DNA of 64,000 nucleotides from Labedaea rhizosphaerae (GTDB lineage: Bacteria > Actinomycetota > Actinomycetes > Mycobacteriales > Pseudonocardiaceae), in the NCBI RefSeq assembly GCF_004362825.1, contig NZ_SNXZ01000003.1:410784-474783 (forward strand). Reading direction: 5' to 3'. A model generated the notes under the pieces. That model did not search any database. It had not been told where the DNA came from and worked only from the letters and a program-made list of their open reading frames with translations. Positions 8,399 through 17,315 of this stretch are shown here, one piece after another (positions within the stretch are counted from its first letter, which is position 1; each line of letters opens with the position of its first letter). Position numbers and translations under genes: made by a program.

Positions 8399-10030
8399 TC
8401 ACTCGACGCCGATGGCCAGCACCGTGTCGGGCTGGCCGCCCGGGTAGACGGCCAGTTCCGCCTCCGGGCGCTCCCGGCGCAGGAAGTCCTCGAGCTCGTC
8501 GGCCAATCCTTCCGGCGCACCGGCGCCGAGCAGCACCGTGACCAGCTCGCCGCCCGCGGCCAGCATCCGGTCCACCACCGCGCAGGCCGCCCGGGTCACC
8601 GCCTCCTCGTCGGCGGGGCCGGGCTCGATCAGCACCACTTCCCCGTCGGTGAAGCCGAGCACGTCACCCGCGGCGACCCGGCCGACCCACGACATGGCGT
8701 CCTCGGTCGCCACCGTCACGTCACCGCGCCGCATCGCCGCCGCGGCCTCGGCCATGCCGACGACGTCGTCCGAGGCGGTCCGGCGCACGTCGTGCACGGC
8801 CAGCGCGGCCAGCGCCTGCACCGGCGACGCACACGGCACCACCACGACGTCCTGACCGCCGGCCACCGCGCGGATCGCGGCCTCGTCGGCCAGCTCGGTG
8901 AGGTCGGCGCCGGCCGGCAGGACGGTGACCTGCGCCGCTCCGGTCGACCCGATCAGCTGCAGCAGGGCGTAGGCGTCGGCCGACTCGTCGACCACCAGGA
9001 CCGTCGCGCCCTCCGCCCGCGCCAGCTCGGCCAGGCCCTCGCCACGCCCGGCGACCACCACGGCCCGGTCCGTGCCGAACCGAGGCGAAGCGGCCACGGG
9101 CTCGTCGGCGAAGCGGGCGACGGTGATGCGGTGCGGGCGCCCGGTCTCGACGCCGACCTCGATGGCCGCGCCGATGTCGTTGCAGTGCACGTGCACGGTC
9201 CACAGGCCGTCGCCGTCGCCCGCGACCGACACGCAGTCGCCCAGCCCGGACAGCGTGTCGCGCAGCCGCACCGCACCCTGCTCGTCCGCGCCGTCGATGA
9301 GGTACATGACCTCGTAGGAGTACTTCTCCGACCCGGCCTCGCGCGCCGTGACCAGCGACTCCGGCGTGCGCTGCGGGGCGATCAACGCCGACATGCCGAT
9401 CGGTTCGTCGGCGACCACCGAGAGCAGCGACTCCAGCACCACGACCGCGCCGCGCCCACCGGCGTCGACCACGCCGGCCTCGGCGAGTTGCGGCAGCTGG
9501 CGCGGGGTGCGGGACAGGGCGTCGGCCGAGGCGTTCACCGCGGCCACGGCCACGTCGTGCAGGTCACCGGTGTGCACGCCGGACGCCGCCGAGGCCGCCG
9601 CGTGCAGGACGGTCAGCATCGTGCCCTCGACCGGATCCGACAGCGCCGCGGCGGCCAGGTCCGACCCGCGCGCGAGGGCGGCGGCCAGCCCCTCACCGTC
9701 TACTTCGGACTCATCGCGGACCGCTTCGGCCATGCCACGCAACAACTGCGAGAGCAGTACCCCGGAGTTGCCCCGCGCACCGGTGAGCGCGCCCTTGGCG
9801 AGCACGCTCAGGGCTTGCCCGGCTCCGGACCGCTCAGCGGCGGGTGCCCGCAGCAGGGCGTCGAGCCCGGCACGCATGGTCGCCAGCATGTTGGCGCCGG
9901 TGTCGCCGTCGGCCACCGGGTAGACGTTGATGCGGTTGATGGCATCCTTGTGCGCGTCGAGCGCCTGCACGCAGGTCGCGGCGAGGCGGCGGACCGCGGC
10001 GGCGTCCAGCACCTGCAGAGGTCCGGTCAA
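8399..10030 (-). CDS. DAK2/DegV-fusion protein, FakA (YloV) family
   Basis: 543 residues. The N-terminal DAK2 kinase domain carries [14 protein letters not shown], whose aspartates bind Mg-ATP in dihydroxyacetone kinases and in fatty acid kinase FakA. A central region and a C-terminal YloV-type domain follow (about 200-540). In Firmicutes FakA phosphorylates fatty acids held by a DegV-type FakB; the same role here is inferred, and no FakB gene is present. TTG 10030 was chosen because a GGGGGG stretch lies 6 bases upstream; GTG 10012 is possible but lacks such a site. Divergent from rpmB and followed by its own terminator. The neighbourhood matches Rv2974c/Rv2975c. Confidence 0.88.
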   Translation of the reverse strand: MTGPLQVLDAAAVRRLAATCVQALDAHKDAINRINVYPVADGDTGANMLATMRAGLDALLRAPAAERSGAGQALSVLAKGALTGARGNSGVLLSQLLRGMAEAVRDESEVDGEGLAAALARGSDLAAAALSDPVEGTMLTVLHAAASAASGVHTGDLHDVAVAAVNASADALSRTPRQLPQLAEAGVVDAGGRGAVVVLESLLSVVADEPIGMSALIAPQRTPESLVTAREAGSEKYSYEVMYLIDGADEQGAVRLRDTLSGLGDCVSVAGDGDGLWTVHVHCNDIGAAIEVGVETGRPHRITVARFADEPVAASPRFGTDRAVVVAGRGEGLAELARAEGATVLVVDESADAYALLQLIGSTGAAQVTVLPAGADLTELADEAAIRAVAGGQDVVVVPCASPVQALAALAVHDVRRTASDDVVGMAEAAAAMRRGDVTVATEDAMSWVGRVAAGDVLGFTDGEVVLIEPGPADEEAVTRAACAVVDRMLAAGGELVTVLLGAGAPEGLADELEDFLRRERPEAELAVYPGGQPDTVLAIGVE

Positions 10031-10151
10031 GATTCGCCCCCCGGGGCGGCGGTGAGCGGGGCGAAGGGCACCGGGCTCGTGCGAATGGTCTTCGGCAACA
10101 CGGCCCTCCCCTTCCGCGGTCGGAGCGCTCAGCCTAGCGAGGCGACCCGGT

Positions 10152-10181
10152 TTGAACCGCGCCGCAGCCACCGGTTACCCT
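10152..10181 (+). promoter_or_regulatory. rpmB: Probable rpmB promoter
   Basis: TTGAAC (10152-10157), an 18-bp spacer and TACCCT (10176-10181) fit a vegetative sigma promoter. Transcription would begin about 80 bp before rpmB. The site lies in the 237-bp spacer divergent from the DAK2 gene. Confidence 0.5.
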
Positions 10182-10267
10182 GTATCGAGTTGCCCGGCCT
10201 GGCTGGGCGTGTCCGTGTTGCCGAACCATGGCGCGCGGAGGTTACCCAACCAGAAGGAGTGACTGAC

Positions 10268-10459
10268 GTGGCTGCCGTCTGCGACGTCTGCGGCAAGGGG
10301 CCGGGCTTCGGCAAGTCGGTCTCGCACTCGCACCGCCGAACCAACCGTCGGTGGAACCCGAACATCCAGACCGTGCACGCGAAGGTCGGTCTTTCGCAGC
10401 GCAAGCGTCTGAACGTGTGCACCTCGTGCATGAAGGCCGGCAAGGTCACCAAGGGCTGA
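10268..10459 (+). CDS. rpmB: 50S ribosomal protein L28
   Basis: 63 residues, a full-length L28 of the large ribosomal subunit. The start [15 protein letters not shown] and the later CTSCMKAGK give two CxxC pairs, so this is the zinc-binding (C+) form. GTG 10268 follows AAGGAG at a good distance. Actinobacteria often carry a zinc-independent paralogue elsewhere for zinc starvation; none is in this window. A perfect hairpin ends the transcript. Confidence 0.97.
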   Translation: MAAVCDVCGKGPGFGKSVSHSHRRTNRRWNPNIQTVHAKVGLSQRKRLNVCTSCMKAGKVTKG

Positions 10460-10475
10460 GCCGCAGCGACCAGAT

Positions 10476-10506
10476 CGGCGCCGGTGACCTCAGGTCACCG
10501 GCGCCG
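10476..10506. terminator. Bidirectional terminator between rpmB and MFS gene
   Basis: CGGCGCCGGTGACCT and AGGTCACCGGCGCCG form a perfect 15-bp inverted repeat around a single base, followed by TTT on the plus strand. It serves rpmB (stop at 10459) and overlaps the last codons of the convergent MFS gene (stop 10490-10492). Confidence 0.85.
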
Positions 10507-11662
10507 TTTCGCGTGTCCGGACCCGCAAGACCAAGGCGGCGAGGCCGGACAGCAGCGCGGCGGTGCCCGCGACCGCGAACGTCCACCGCGGCCCGATCGC
10601 GCCGACCACGAAGCCGCCCGCGACCGTCCCGCTGACGTTGGCGGTGTTGAGCAGCGACCCGGTGGCCGCGAAGACCCGTCCACGTTGGTCTTCGGGTGTG
10701 CGTAGCCGCACCAGTCCCTGCTGGGTGACGTTCTGCACGGCGTTGCTGATCCCGCCGAGCAGGAAGCACGCGCCGTTGACCAGCACGAACGGCACCGCCG
10801 CGGGGATCATGGACGCGAGCCCGATGGTGCAGCCGGCCACGCCGAGCCCGGTCACCAGGGCGTGCACCGAACGCAGGCGCGCGGCGACGCGCGCGCCGGT
10901 GAGCATGCCGATCATCCAGCAGCCCTGCAGCAGGCCGATGGTGATCGCACCGCCACCCAGGACGTCGACGACGAAGAACACGTCGGCGACGTTGATCAGC
11001 ACGATGCCGGCGATCGTCACCGCGAGGCTGGCCACGACCGTCAGCAGTACCGGGTCGGCCCGCAGGAACCGCCAGCCGTCCAGGGCGCGTGGCCGCCGTT
11101 TATGCTGGTGCGGAACCCGATCGGCGCGAAGGGTGAGTACCAGAGCCGCGTCGACCAGGTAGGTCAGCCCGTCGACCAGCAGTGCGCCATGCGCGCCGAG
11201 CAGCCCGACCAGGACCCCGCCGACCGCGACGCCGACGAGCGTGCCGAACGAACGGCCGGTCGCGACCCACGCGTAGCCGCGGGTCGACCACTCCTCCCCC
11301 GCCACCGCGGGCACCAGCGCCGACGCGGTCGGGTTGGCGACCGACGCGCCGAACCCGACGAGCACCAACCCGATCAGCACCACGGGCAGGCTCGCCAGCC
11401 CCAGGATGATCAACCCGACCCCGCCGGCCTGCAGCACGAGGGCCGAGGAGAGCAGCCGCTTGTTGGGCAACCGGTCCACCAGCACCCCGGACACCGGCGC
11501 GGCGACGATGACCGGCACCAACTCCGCGATCAACACCGCGGCCACCGCGAGCCCGCCTTTGGGCTGGGCCTGCAACAACAAGACGATGCCGGTCATCGCG
11601 CTGCCGAACACCGAGACCGCGAGACCGGAGGCGAGCAGCAGCAGATCCCGTCGTCCCCTCAT
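10490..11662 (-). CDS. MFS transporter (MdfA/EntS-like, 12 TM)
   Basis: 390 residues, about 12 predicted helices. The short N terminus runs into LASGLAVSVFGSAMTGIVLLL, followed by the charged cytoplasmic loop GVLVDRLPNKR, corresponding to motif A of the family. Paralogous in style, but not closely similar, to the exporter at 30047. Substrate unknown. ATG 11662 begins 33 bp downstream (in its own direction) of the ung stop, so the two may be cotranscribed. It splits the rpmB-ung neighbourhood that is contiguous in mycobacteria. Confidence 0.85.
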   Translation of the reverse strand: MRGRRDLLLLASGLAVSVFGSAMTGIVLLLQAQPKGGLAVAAVLIAELVPVIVAAPVSGVLVDRLPNKRLLSSALVLQAGGVGLIILGLASLPVVLIGLVLVGFGASVANPTASALVPAVAGEEWSTRGYAWVATGRSFGTLVGVAVGGVLVGLLGAHGALLVDGLTYLVDAALVLTLRADRVPHQHKRRPRALDGWRFLRADPVLLTVVASLAVTIAGIVLINVADVFFVVDVLGGGAITIGLLQGCWMIGMLTGARVAARLRSVHALVTGLGVAGCTIGLASMIPAAVPFVLVNGACFLLGGISNAVQNVTQQGLVRLRTPEDQRGRVFAATGSLLNTANVSGTVAGGFVVGAIGPRWTFAVAGTAALLSGLAALVLRVRTRETAPVT

Positions 11663-11695
11663 GGGTCCGACCCTAGGGATCGAGCAAAGCGTTTA

Positions 11696-12370
11696 TTACG
11701 GGAGCTTCCAGTCCACCGGGTCGCCGCCCTGCTTGACGAGCAGCTCGTTCGCACGGCTGAAGGGCCGCGAGCCGAAGAAGCCGTTGTGGGCCGACAAGGG
11801 GCTCGGGTGGGCGGATTCGATGCACGGCACCGGATCCAGCAGCGGCTTGAGGTTGCGGGCGTTGCGGCCCCACAGGATCGCGACCAGCGGGCCACCGCGG
11901 GCGGCCAGCGCGCGGATCGCCTGTTCGGTCACCGCCTCCCAGCCCTTGCCCTGGTGCGAGTTGGTCTTGCCCGGCTCCACGGTGAGCGCCCTGTTGAGCA
12001 GCAGCACGCCCTGCTCGGTCCACGGCGACAGGTCGCCGTTGGACGGCAGCGGGTGGCCGAGGTCCTCGGCGTACTCCTTGTAGATGTTGACCAGGCTCTT
12101 GGGCAGCGGCCGCACGTCCGGGGCCACGGAGAACGACAGCCCGACGGGGTGGCCCGGCGTCGGGTAGGGGTCCTGGCCGACGATCAGCACCTTCACCTGG
12201 TGGAACGGCTGCTTGAACGCGCGCAGCACGTTTTCCCCGGCCGGCAGGTACTTGCGCCCGGCGGCGATCTCGGCACGCAGGAACTCGCCCATCGCGGCGA
12301 TCTGTGCTTCGGCGGGCTGCAACGCCTGCGCCCAGCCGGCTTCGACGATCTCACTCAACGGCTTTGCCAC
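11696..12370 (-). CDS. ung: Uracil-DNA glycosylase, family 1
   Basis: 224 residues. Removes uracil from DNA in base excision repair. The water-activating motif is GQDPYPTPG (catalytic Asp; most bacteria have GQDPYH, actinobacteria often have this variant). The minor-groove loop HPSPLS holds the catalytic His, and WGRNA is also present. GTG 12370 was chosen because the preceding bases become noncoding and the divergent kinase begins at 12408. Same place as Rv2976c in M. tuberculosis. Confidence 0.95.
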   Translation of the reverse strand: MAKPLSEIVEAGWAQALQPAEAQIAAMGEFLRAEIAAGRKYLPAGENVLRAFKQPFHQVKVLIVGQDPYPTPGHPVGLSFSVAPDVRPLPKSLVNIYKEYAEDLGHPLPSNGDLSPWTEQGVLLLNRALTVEPGKTNSHQGKGWEAVTEQAIRALAARGGPLVAILWGRNARNLKPLLDPVPCIESAHPSPLSAHNGFFGSRPFSRANELLVKQGGDPVDWKLP

Positions 12371-12407
12371 CCGCGGAACTCTAGTCCCGGGGGTTAGGGT
12401 CTGGCGG

Positions 12408-13445
12408 GTGGGCAGCGCCGAGGCCGAGTTCCTCGCCGCCGCGCGCCGGTTCGCCGGTCCGATCCGAGCGCTCGCCCTGGTGCTGATCAGCACCTTCGGG
12501 ACGCTCGCGGTGCCGGGCGAACACCTGGCGCTCGGGTTGGCGCTGCTCGGCTTCGTGCTCGCCAGCGCGGTCGTCGAGTGTTCGGGACACGCGGTGTTCG
12601 TGCTCGCCGTGGCGCGGGTGCTCGCCCTCTGCCTCACCCAGGAGTGGATCCCCGGCCAGTGGGCGTTCAACGCGCTGACCATCACGGCGATCACCTTGCA
12701 GTGGGACCACCCGCCGAAGATCGCGTGGCCCACGACCACCGGGCTCCTCGCCGTCTACCTGGCGGTGGCGGGACTGGGCACCGCGGCGGAGATCGGGCCG
12801 CGGTTGGTGGTCGAATGTGCCTTGGCGCAGCTGGGTTTCCAGCTGTTGCGACGGTCGAGCAGGCGGGTGGACCGGCTGCGGGCGCGACGCGTCGAGCTGG
12901 AACGCGCGGAGGCGCTCTCGCGTGAACGCCGACGCCAGGAACGCGAATACCTGGCGCTGCTGCACGACACCGCGAGCGCGACGTTGCTCATGGTGACCGA
13001 CGGCGCCGATCCGGACCGGGTCGCCGAGTACGCGCGGCACGACCTCGCCGTGCTCACCCGATCGACCACGCAGGACAGTCCGGTCGACCTGGGCGCGGCA
13101 CTGCGGTCCGTTGTGGACCGTGGGCCGCTGACCGTGCACGCCGACTTGCCGACCGGGTTGCGGGTTCCGGCCGCCACCGCGTTGGCGGTGGTGCGCGCGG
13201 TCCGCGAGGCGCTGCTCAACGTCGAGCGGCATGCCGGCGTCCGGACCGCGAGCGTCCGCGCCGAGCCCGGCGTGGTGACCGTTCGCGACGACGGCATCGG
13301 CTTCGAACCGGACGCGGTGACCCCGGCCCGGCGCGGCATCCGCGGCTCGATCGTCGACCGGATGCGCGACGCCGGTGGCAACGCGACCATCACCTCGAGC
13401 GCGGGCAACGGGACGATCATCCGGTTGGTGTGGCCCGATGCGTGA
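12408..13445 (+). CDS. NarL-type sensor histidine kinase
   Basis: 345 residues. Four or five N-terminal membrane helices (to about residue 145), then a coiled linker and the phosphoacceptor helix with [16 protein letters not shown], whose His is the likely phosphorylation site. A HATPase domain follows with N-box [13 protein letters not shown]1 box RDDGIGFEP and a G2-like [10 protein letters not shown]. There is no obvious extracellular domain, so it probably senses membrane state. The next gene overlaps it by 8 bp and a LuxR-type regulator follows, so all three should be made together. Confidence 0.88.
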   Translation: MGSAEAEFLAAARRFAGPIRALALVLISTFGTLAVPGEHLALGLALLGFVLASAVVECSGHAVFVLAVARVLALCLTQEWIPGQWAFNALTITAITLQWDHPPKIAWPTTTGLLAVYLAVAGLGTAAEIGPRLVVECALAQLGFQLLRRSSRRVDRLRARRVELERAEALSRERRRQEREYLALLHDTASATLLMVTDGADPDRVAEYARHDLAVLTRSTTQDSPVDLGAALRSVVDRGPLTVHADLPTGLRVPAATALAVVRAVREALLNVERHAGVRTASVRAEPGVVTVRDDGIGFEPDAVTPARRGIRGSIVDRMRDAGGNATITSSAGNGTIIRLVWPDA

Positions 13446-14514
13446 TCACGTCCACCCGACCATGCGGCTGGCGCTGCTCGGCGTCGTCGCCGTCGTCCAG
13501 TTCGGCCTCTGCCCGCGCACGCTCTTCGGCTACGCGCACCGTCCGATGTGGCTCGCGCTCACCGCGTTCGCCGCGTTGGGGCTGGTCACGATCGCGTGCG
13601 CGATCTGGGTGCTGCGGCGCGAACCGTTGCCCACGGCGGTGATCGCGGTCGGCACAGTGGTCGCGTTGGCCGCCTCCGTCGCCGCGAGTGCCGCGCTGCC
13701 ACCGGACGAGCACATCGGCGCGGGCGACTGGCCGCTGGGGTTGGTCGGCTGGCACCTGCTGCTGTTGCTGCTGGACCGGGTTCCGTTGCTGCTCACGGCC
13801 TTGGCCGCACACTTGACGAGCAGCGTCGCGCAGTTCTTCCTGGCGGGCGGCACCGATCGCGGGCGGGTCGGGACGGCGGCGATCATCGTGTTCGGGGCCG
13901 TGACGCTGCAGCTGGCGGTCGTCGTGTTCACGCGGGTGTTGCGGCGCAGCACCGCGCAAGCGGTTGCGGCGGCGGCCGAACGGGACCGGCAGGCCATCCG
14001 CGTGGCCGTGGCCGAGCAATGGGAACAGGGGCAGCGAGCGGTCTTCGCCGAACAGCTGGGCGAGGTCCTGCCGCTGCTCGCCGGGCTCGCCGACGGCGAG
14101 CTCGACCCGCGAGCGGCCGGCACCCGGCAACGGTGCGCGCTGGCCGCGACCCAGTTGCGCCGGTTGTTCGCGGAGAACGACGACGTGCCGGATCCGTTGG
14201 TGCACGAGGTGTCCGCGTGCGTCGACGTGGCCGAGCGGCGCGGGCTCGACGTGTCGCTCGCGGTCAGCGGAGCCGCGGTCGACGTGCCCGCCGACGTGCG
14301 TCGCGACCTCACCGGCCCGGTGGCCACGACGTTGTCGGCCGCGCGCACACGGGCGCGGGTGAGCGTGTTGCGCACCGACGACGAGGTGCGGGTCGCCGTC
14401 GTGTCGGACGCGGGAACCGGCCTGGCCGCCGCTTCGTCAGCCCACGTGGAGGTCGAGTGCGGCGTCTACGGTGAGCACACGCGGATGGAGGCCCGGTGGC
14501 GGCGGACGAGCTGA
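13438..14514 (+). CDS. Degenerate histidine-kinase-like membrane protein
   Basis: 358 residues. About five membrane helices fill the first 170 residues. A helical region AERDRQAIRVAVAEQWEQGQ follows where a dimerisation domain would sit, but no phosphoacceptor His is visible there. The C-terminal part (about 250-358) has the length of a HATPase domain yet lacks a recognisable N-box or a DxGxG motif (it reads VVSDAGTGLAAAS). It is therefore probably a pseudokinase partner of the kinase just upstream, with which it overlaps in ATGCGTGA. It might be a signal receptor or a brake; this is inference. Confidence 0.72.
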   Translation: MRDHVHPTMRLALLGVVAVVQFGLCPRTLFGYAHRPMWLALTAFAALGLVTIACAIWVLRREPLPTAVIAVGTVVALAASVAASAALPPDEHIGAGDWPLGLVGWHLLLLLLDRVPLLLTALAAHLTSSVAQFFLAGGTDRGRVGTAAIIVFGAVTLQLAVVVFTRVLRRSTAQAVAAAAERDRQAIRVAVAEQWEQGQRAVFAEQLGEVLPLLAGLADGELDPRAAGTRQRCALAATQLRRLFAENDDVPDPLVHEVSACVDVAERRGLDVSLAVSGAAVDVPADVRRDLTGPVATTLSAARTRARVSVLRTDDEVRVAVVSDAGTGLAAASSAHVEVECGVYGEHTRMEARWRRTS

Positions 14515-15149
14515 GCGCGGTCGTGGTCGACGACCACCCGGCGATCCGCGCCGGGGTGATCCACTGGCTTTCCTCCGGCACGCCCCCGATCCGGGTCGCG
14601 GCCGCAGGCGACGACCCCAAGGTCGCATGGGTCGGCGACGGCGCGGAAGCCGACGTGGTCATCCTCGACCTGCACCTCGGCGGGCCGGCCCCGGCGCTGG
14701 GCGAGCTGCGTAGGCTGGTGCAGGCCGGCCGCCACGTCGTCGTCTACTCGATGCGCTCGGATGACGAAACCGCGTTGCAGTGCCTGGAACTCGGGGCGCT
14801 GAGCTACCTGACCAAGGCCGAGGGCGCCGAACACCTGTTGCAGGCCACCAGGATCGCGGCCCTCGGCCGCGCCTACACGCCGCCCTCGCTCGCGGGTGCG
14901 CTGGCGGGCGACCGGTCGGCGAGCCGGCCGGCGTTGTCGGCGCGCGAGACCGAGGTGCTCGTCGAGTGGTTCCAGTCCGAGTCCAAGGACTTCGTGGCGC
15001 AGCGCCTGGGGATCTCCCTCAGCACGGTCAACACGCACCTGGAGCACATCCGGGTGAAGTACGCGATGAGCGGCAGGCAGGCGCCGACCAAGGCGGCGCT
15101 CGTGGCCCGGGCGATCCAGGACGGGCTGGTGCGCCTCGAGGACCTTTGA
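14496..15149 (+). CDS. NarL/LuxR-family response regulator
   Basis: 217 residues. The receiver domain (1-120) is complete: acidic pair VDDHP, phosphorylated Asp in ILDLHLGG, Ser in YSMRSDD and Lys in SYLTKAEG. The C-terminal LuxR helix-turn-helix contains LSARETEVLVEWF and STVNTHLEHIRVKY. GTG 14496 lies within the end of the upstream gene and follows GGAGGC, showing translational coupling. It should act with the kinase at 12408. The next gene downstream, a cell-wall endopeptidase, is a candidate target by position only. Confidence 0.92.
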   Translation: MAADELSAVVVDDHPAIRAGVIHWLSSGTPPIRVAAAGDDPKVAWVGDGAEADVVILDLHLGGPAPALGELRRLVQAGRHVVVYSMRSDDETALQCLELGALSYLTKAEGAEHLLQATRIAALGRAYTPPSLAGALAGDRSASRPALSARETEVLVEWFQSESKDFVAQRLGISLSTVNTHLEHIRVKYAMSGRQAPTKAALVARAIQDGLVRLEDL

Positions 15150-15241
15150 CCCGAATGGCGGTCGGTCGAACACCTGATGTCCGCGCACCCGCACCGCCCT
15201 ACGTTCGTGGCAAAGCAACCATTGGACGTGGGAGTCGGTCG

Positions 15242-16075
15242 ATGAGCAACAACGGACTCAGCAGGCGGACCTTCTTGCGCGGGACGGCGGCGGCCGGCGT
15301 GGTCACCGCGGCCGGGATCGGTGCGGTGACGGCGTTCGCCGACGTGCCCGGGTTCTACAACCCGTTCGCCGCGTACCCGATCACCGGCACCTGGCAGGAC
15401 CACCTCAACGAGGGCTCGCTCGGCGGCATCGACTTCGGCATGGCCGTCGGGACGAACCTGCCCGCGTGTGGCGCGGGCGTGATCACCAACATCCCGGAGA
15501 ACGGCACCGGCGGCAACACCGTCACCATCACCCACGACAACGGCTACCGCAGCCAGTACATGCACCTGTCGCAGTTCTTGCTGGCCAACGGAACCCGCGT
15601 CGGCATGGGCGCCGTCGTCGGCCTGTCCGGTGGTGCCGCCGGTGCGCCGGGCTCGGGCAACTCGACCGGTCCGCACCTGCACTGGCACATGATCAACCCG
15701 AGCGGCGTGCGCATCAACCCGCTGGAGTACGTGGGCGGCGGTGGTGGCGGTGGCCTGCCGAAGACCACGACCGAGTCGGACGGCGTGCCCGGCCCGATCA
15801 TGTGGAAACGCACGCAGAACTGGCTGCGCATCGAGCAGGGCTACGCGGGCCCGATCGACGGGGTGCCCGGCGTGAACACCTACGCGGCGCTGCAGCGCGC
15901 GATGCGTGCGTACGGCTACGGCGGGCCGATCGACGGCGTGCCGGGCCCGAACACGTGGGCGGCGGTGCAACGCCTTGCCGCGCAATGGGGTTACACGGGT
16001 CCGGTGGACGGCGTGATGGGCCCGAACTCGTGGCGTGGGTTCGCCCGGTTCGTCAACCAGGACAAGTACAGCTGA
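15242..16075 (+). CDS. Tat-exported M23-family peptidase with C-terminal repeat module
   Basis: 277 residues. SRRTFLRG followed by a hydrophobic stretch is a twin-arginine signal peptide. The M23 (lysostaphin-like) domain spans about 35-165. The Asp of GGIDFG and the GPHLHWHM motif are present, but the usual first zinc His of HxGxD is Leu here; His in DHLNEG a few residues earlier may substitute. After a Gly-rich linker, the C-terminal 100 residues hold three repeats with GPIDGVPG or GPVDGVMG, a peptidoglycan-binding-like module. The start follows GGGAGTCGGTCG. The stop overlaps the next gene by one base (TGATG), and that gene ends in almost the same module. Confidence 0.88.
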   Translation: MSNNGLSRRTFLRGTAAAGVVTAAGIGAVTAFADVPGFYNPFAAYPITGTWQDHLNEGSLGGIDFGMAVGTNLPACGAGVITNIPENGTGGNTVTITHDNGYRSQYMHLSQFLLANGTRVGMGAVVGLSGGAAGAPGSGNSTGPHLHWHMINPSGVRINPLEYVGGGGGGGLPKTTTESDGVPGPIMWKRTQNWLRIEQGYAGPIDGVPGVNTYAALQRAMRAYGYGGPIDGVPGPNTWAAVQRLAAQWGYTGPVDGVMGPNSWRGFARFVNQDKYS

Positions 16076-17088
16076 TGTTCGCGCAGCCGTTGATCGCGGC
16101 GGTCATCGCCGTCACCGCGATGGTGCCACCCGGGACGACCCCGGGTGTGGACGTGTCGGGCTCGCAGGCCGGGATCGACTTCAGCCAGGTCGGTGGTTTC
16201 GCCATCGTCAAGGAGGGCGGCTCGCAACTGGCGAGCGGCCCGTATGTCAGCACGTCCTACCCGGGCCTGGTGGCAGGCGCACGGGCACACGGGTTGCACG
16301 TCGGGCACTACTGGCTGTCCGGCGACTTCCTGTCGCCGACGGCCTCGGCCGACTACTTCGTGGACCACCTCGTGGACTACCGGCCCGGCGATGTGCTGGC
16401 GCTGGACGACGAGGTCCTCGACGACTCGACCCGGTTGTGGAACGACGCCGACGTGGCCGCGTTCTTCACCCGCGTGCACGAGCGCGTCGGCGACCACGTG
16501 CCGTGGCTCTACATCGGCGCGGGGAACCTGCGTTCGCAGTCGTGGCCGCAGACGATCGCGACCGGCACCAAGCTCTGGGTCGCGTCGTGGGGCGCGAACG
16601 ACGGCACCTATCCCGGCGAGCCCGACCTCGGTGGCGCCTATCCGGCGTGGAGCGTGCACCAGTACACGTCCAAGGGCTCGGTCGGCGGGATCCGCGTCGA
16701 CCTGGACGTGGCCAAGGCCGACGCGTTCGACGTCGTGACCCCGAGCGATCCGGTCCCGCCCGCGAAGCTGCCGAAGACCACGACCGAGACCGACGGCGTG
16801 CCCGGGCCGATCATGTGGGAACGCACGCAGAACTGGCTGCGGATCGAGCAGGGGTACACAGGCCCGATCGACGGGGTGCCGGGCGTGAACACCTACGCGG
16901 CGTTCCAGCGAGCGATGCGCGACTACGGCTACTCCGGGCCGATCGATGGTGTCCCGGGGGTCAACACGTGGGCGGCGGCGCAACGGCTGGGGCAACGGTG
17001 GGGCTACACGGGTCCGGTCGACGGCGTGATGGGGCCGAACTCGTGGCGCGCGTTCGCGAAGTTCGTCAACCAGGACAAGTACGACTAG
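16075..17088 (+). CDS. GH25-family lysozyme with C-terminal repeat module
   Basis: 337 residues. Muramidase cleaving the MurNAc-GlcNAc link. A short secretion signal is followed by the GH25 barrel: GVDVSGSQ with the first Asp, YWLSGDF, and LALDDEVLDD with the DxE pair at the end of the central strand. Residues about 240-337 repeat the module of the upstream M23 protein, including RTQNWLRIEQGY and GPIDGVPGVNT. ATG 16075 is fused to the preceding stop, so a peptidase and a muramidase with one targeting module are made in equal coupling. Remodelling of its own wall or lysis of others are both possible. A 15-bp hairpin ends the unit. Confidence 0.9.
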   Translation: MFAQPLIAAVIAVTAMVPPGTTPGVDVSGSQAGIDFSQVGGFAIVKEGGSQLASGPYVSTSYPGLVAGARAHGLHVGHYWLSGDFLSPTASADYFVDHLVDYRPGDVLALDDEVLDDSTRLWNDADVAAFFTRVHERVGDHVPWLYIGAGNLRSQSWPQTIATGTKLWVASWGANDGTYPGEPDLGGAYPAWSVHQYTSKGSVGGIRVDLDVAKADAFDVVTPSDPVPPAKLPKTTTETDGVPGPIMWERTQNWLRIEQGYTGPIDGVPGVNTYAAFQRAMRDYGYSGPIDGVPGVNTWAAAQRLGQRWGYTGPVDGVMGPNSWRAFAKFVNQDKYD

Positions 17089-17102
17089 GCCATCTCCTGA
17101 GG

Positions 17103-17140
17103 GGAATGCGGGGCCACGGCGCGGAGTGGCCCCGCATTCC
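17103..17140 (+). terminator. Hairpin terminator after GH25 gene
   Basis: GGAATGCGGGGCCAC and GTGGCCCCGCATTCC pair perfectly over 15 bp around an 8-nt loop, 14 bp after the lysozyme stop. Confidence 0.85.
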
Positions 17141-17204
17141 TGCGTTCTAGCCGCCTTCCAGCGGGGTGGCACAGCATGGGTTGTATACGCGTACTGAATC
17201 GATT

Positions 17205-17234
17205 TTGACAGGCAAGCGAGCGCATCGGTAATGT
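17205..17234 (+). promoter_or_regulatory. Probable edd-eda promoter with upstream GntR-like site
   Basis: TTGACA (17205-17210), 18 bp, TAATGT (17229-17234) fit a housekeeping promoter about 75 bp before edd. Just upstream, TTGTATACGCGTAC (17181-17194) resembles GntR-family operators, which often control gluconate genes. No GntR gene of the gluconate type is adjacent. Confidence 0.5.
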
Positions 17235-17315
17235 GCGGGACGCCACGCCCGGTGGACCGCCAGCGACGTCGTTTCCCGGCCTGCCCGATGAGAGCTGTCG
17301 AATCGGAGACGACCC

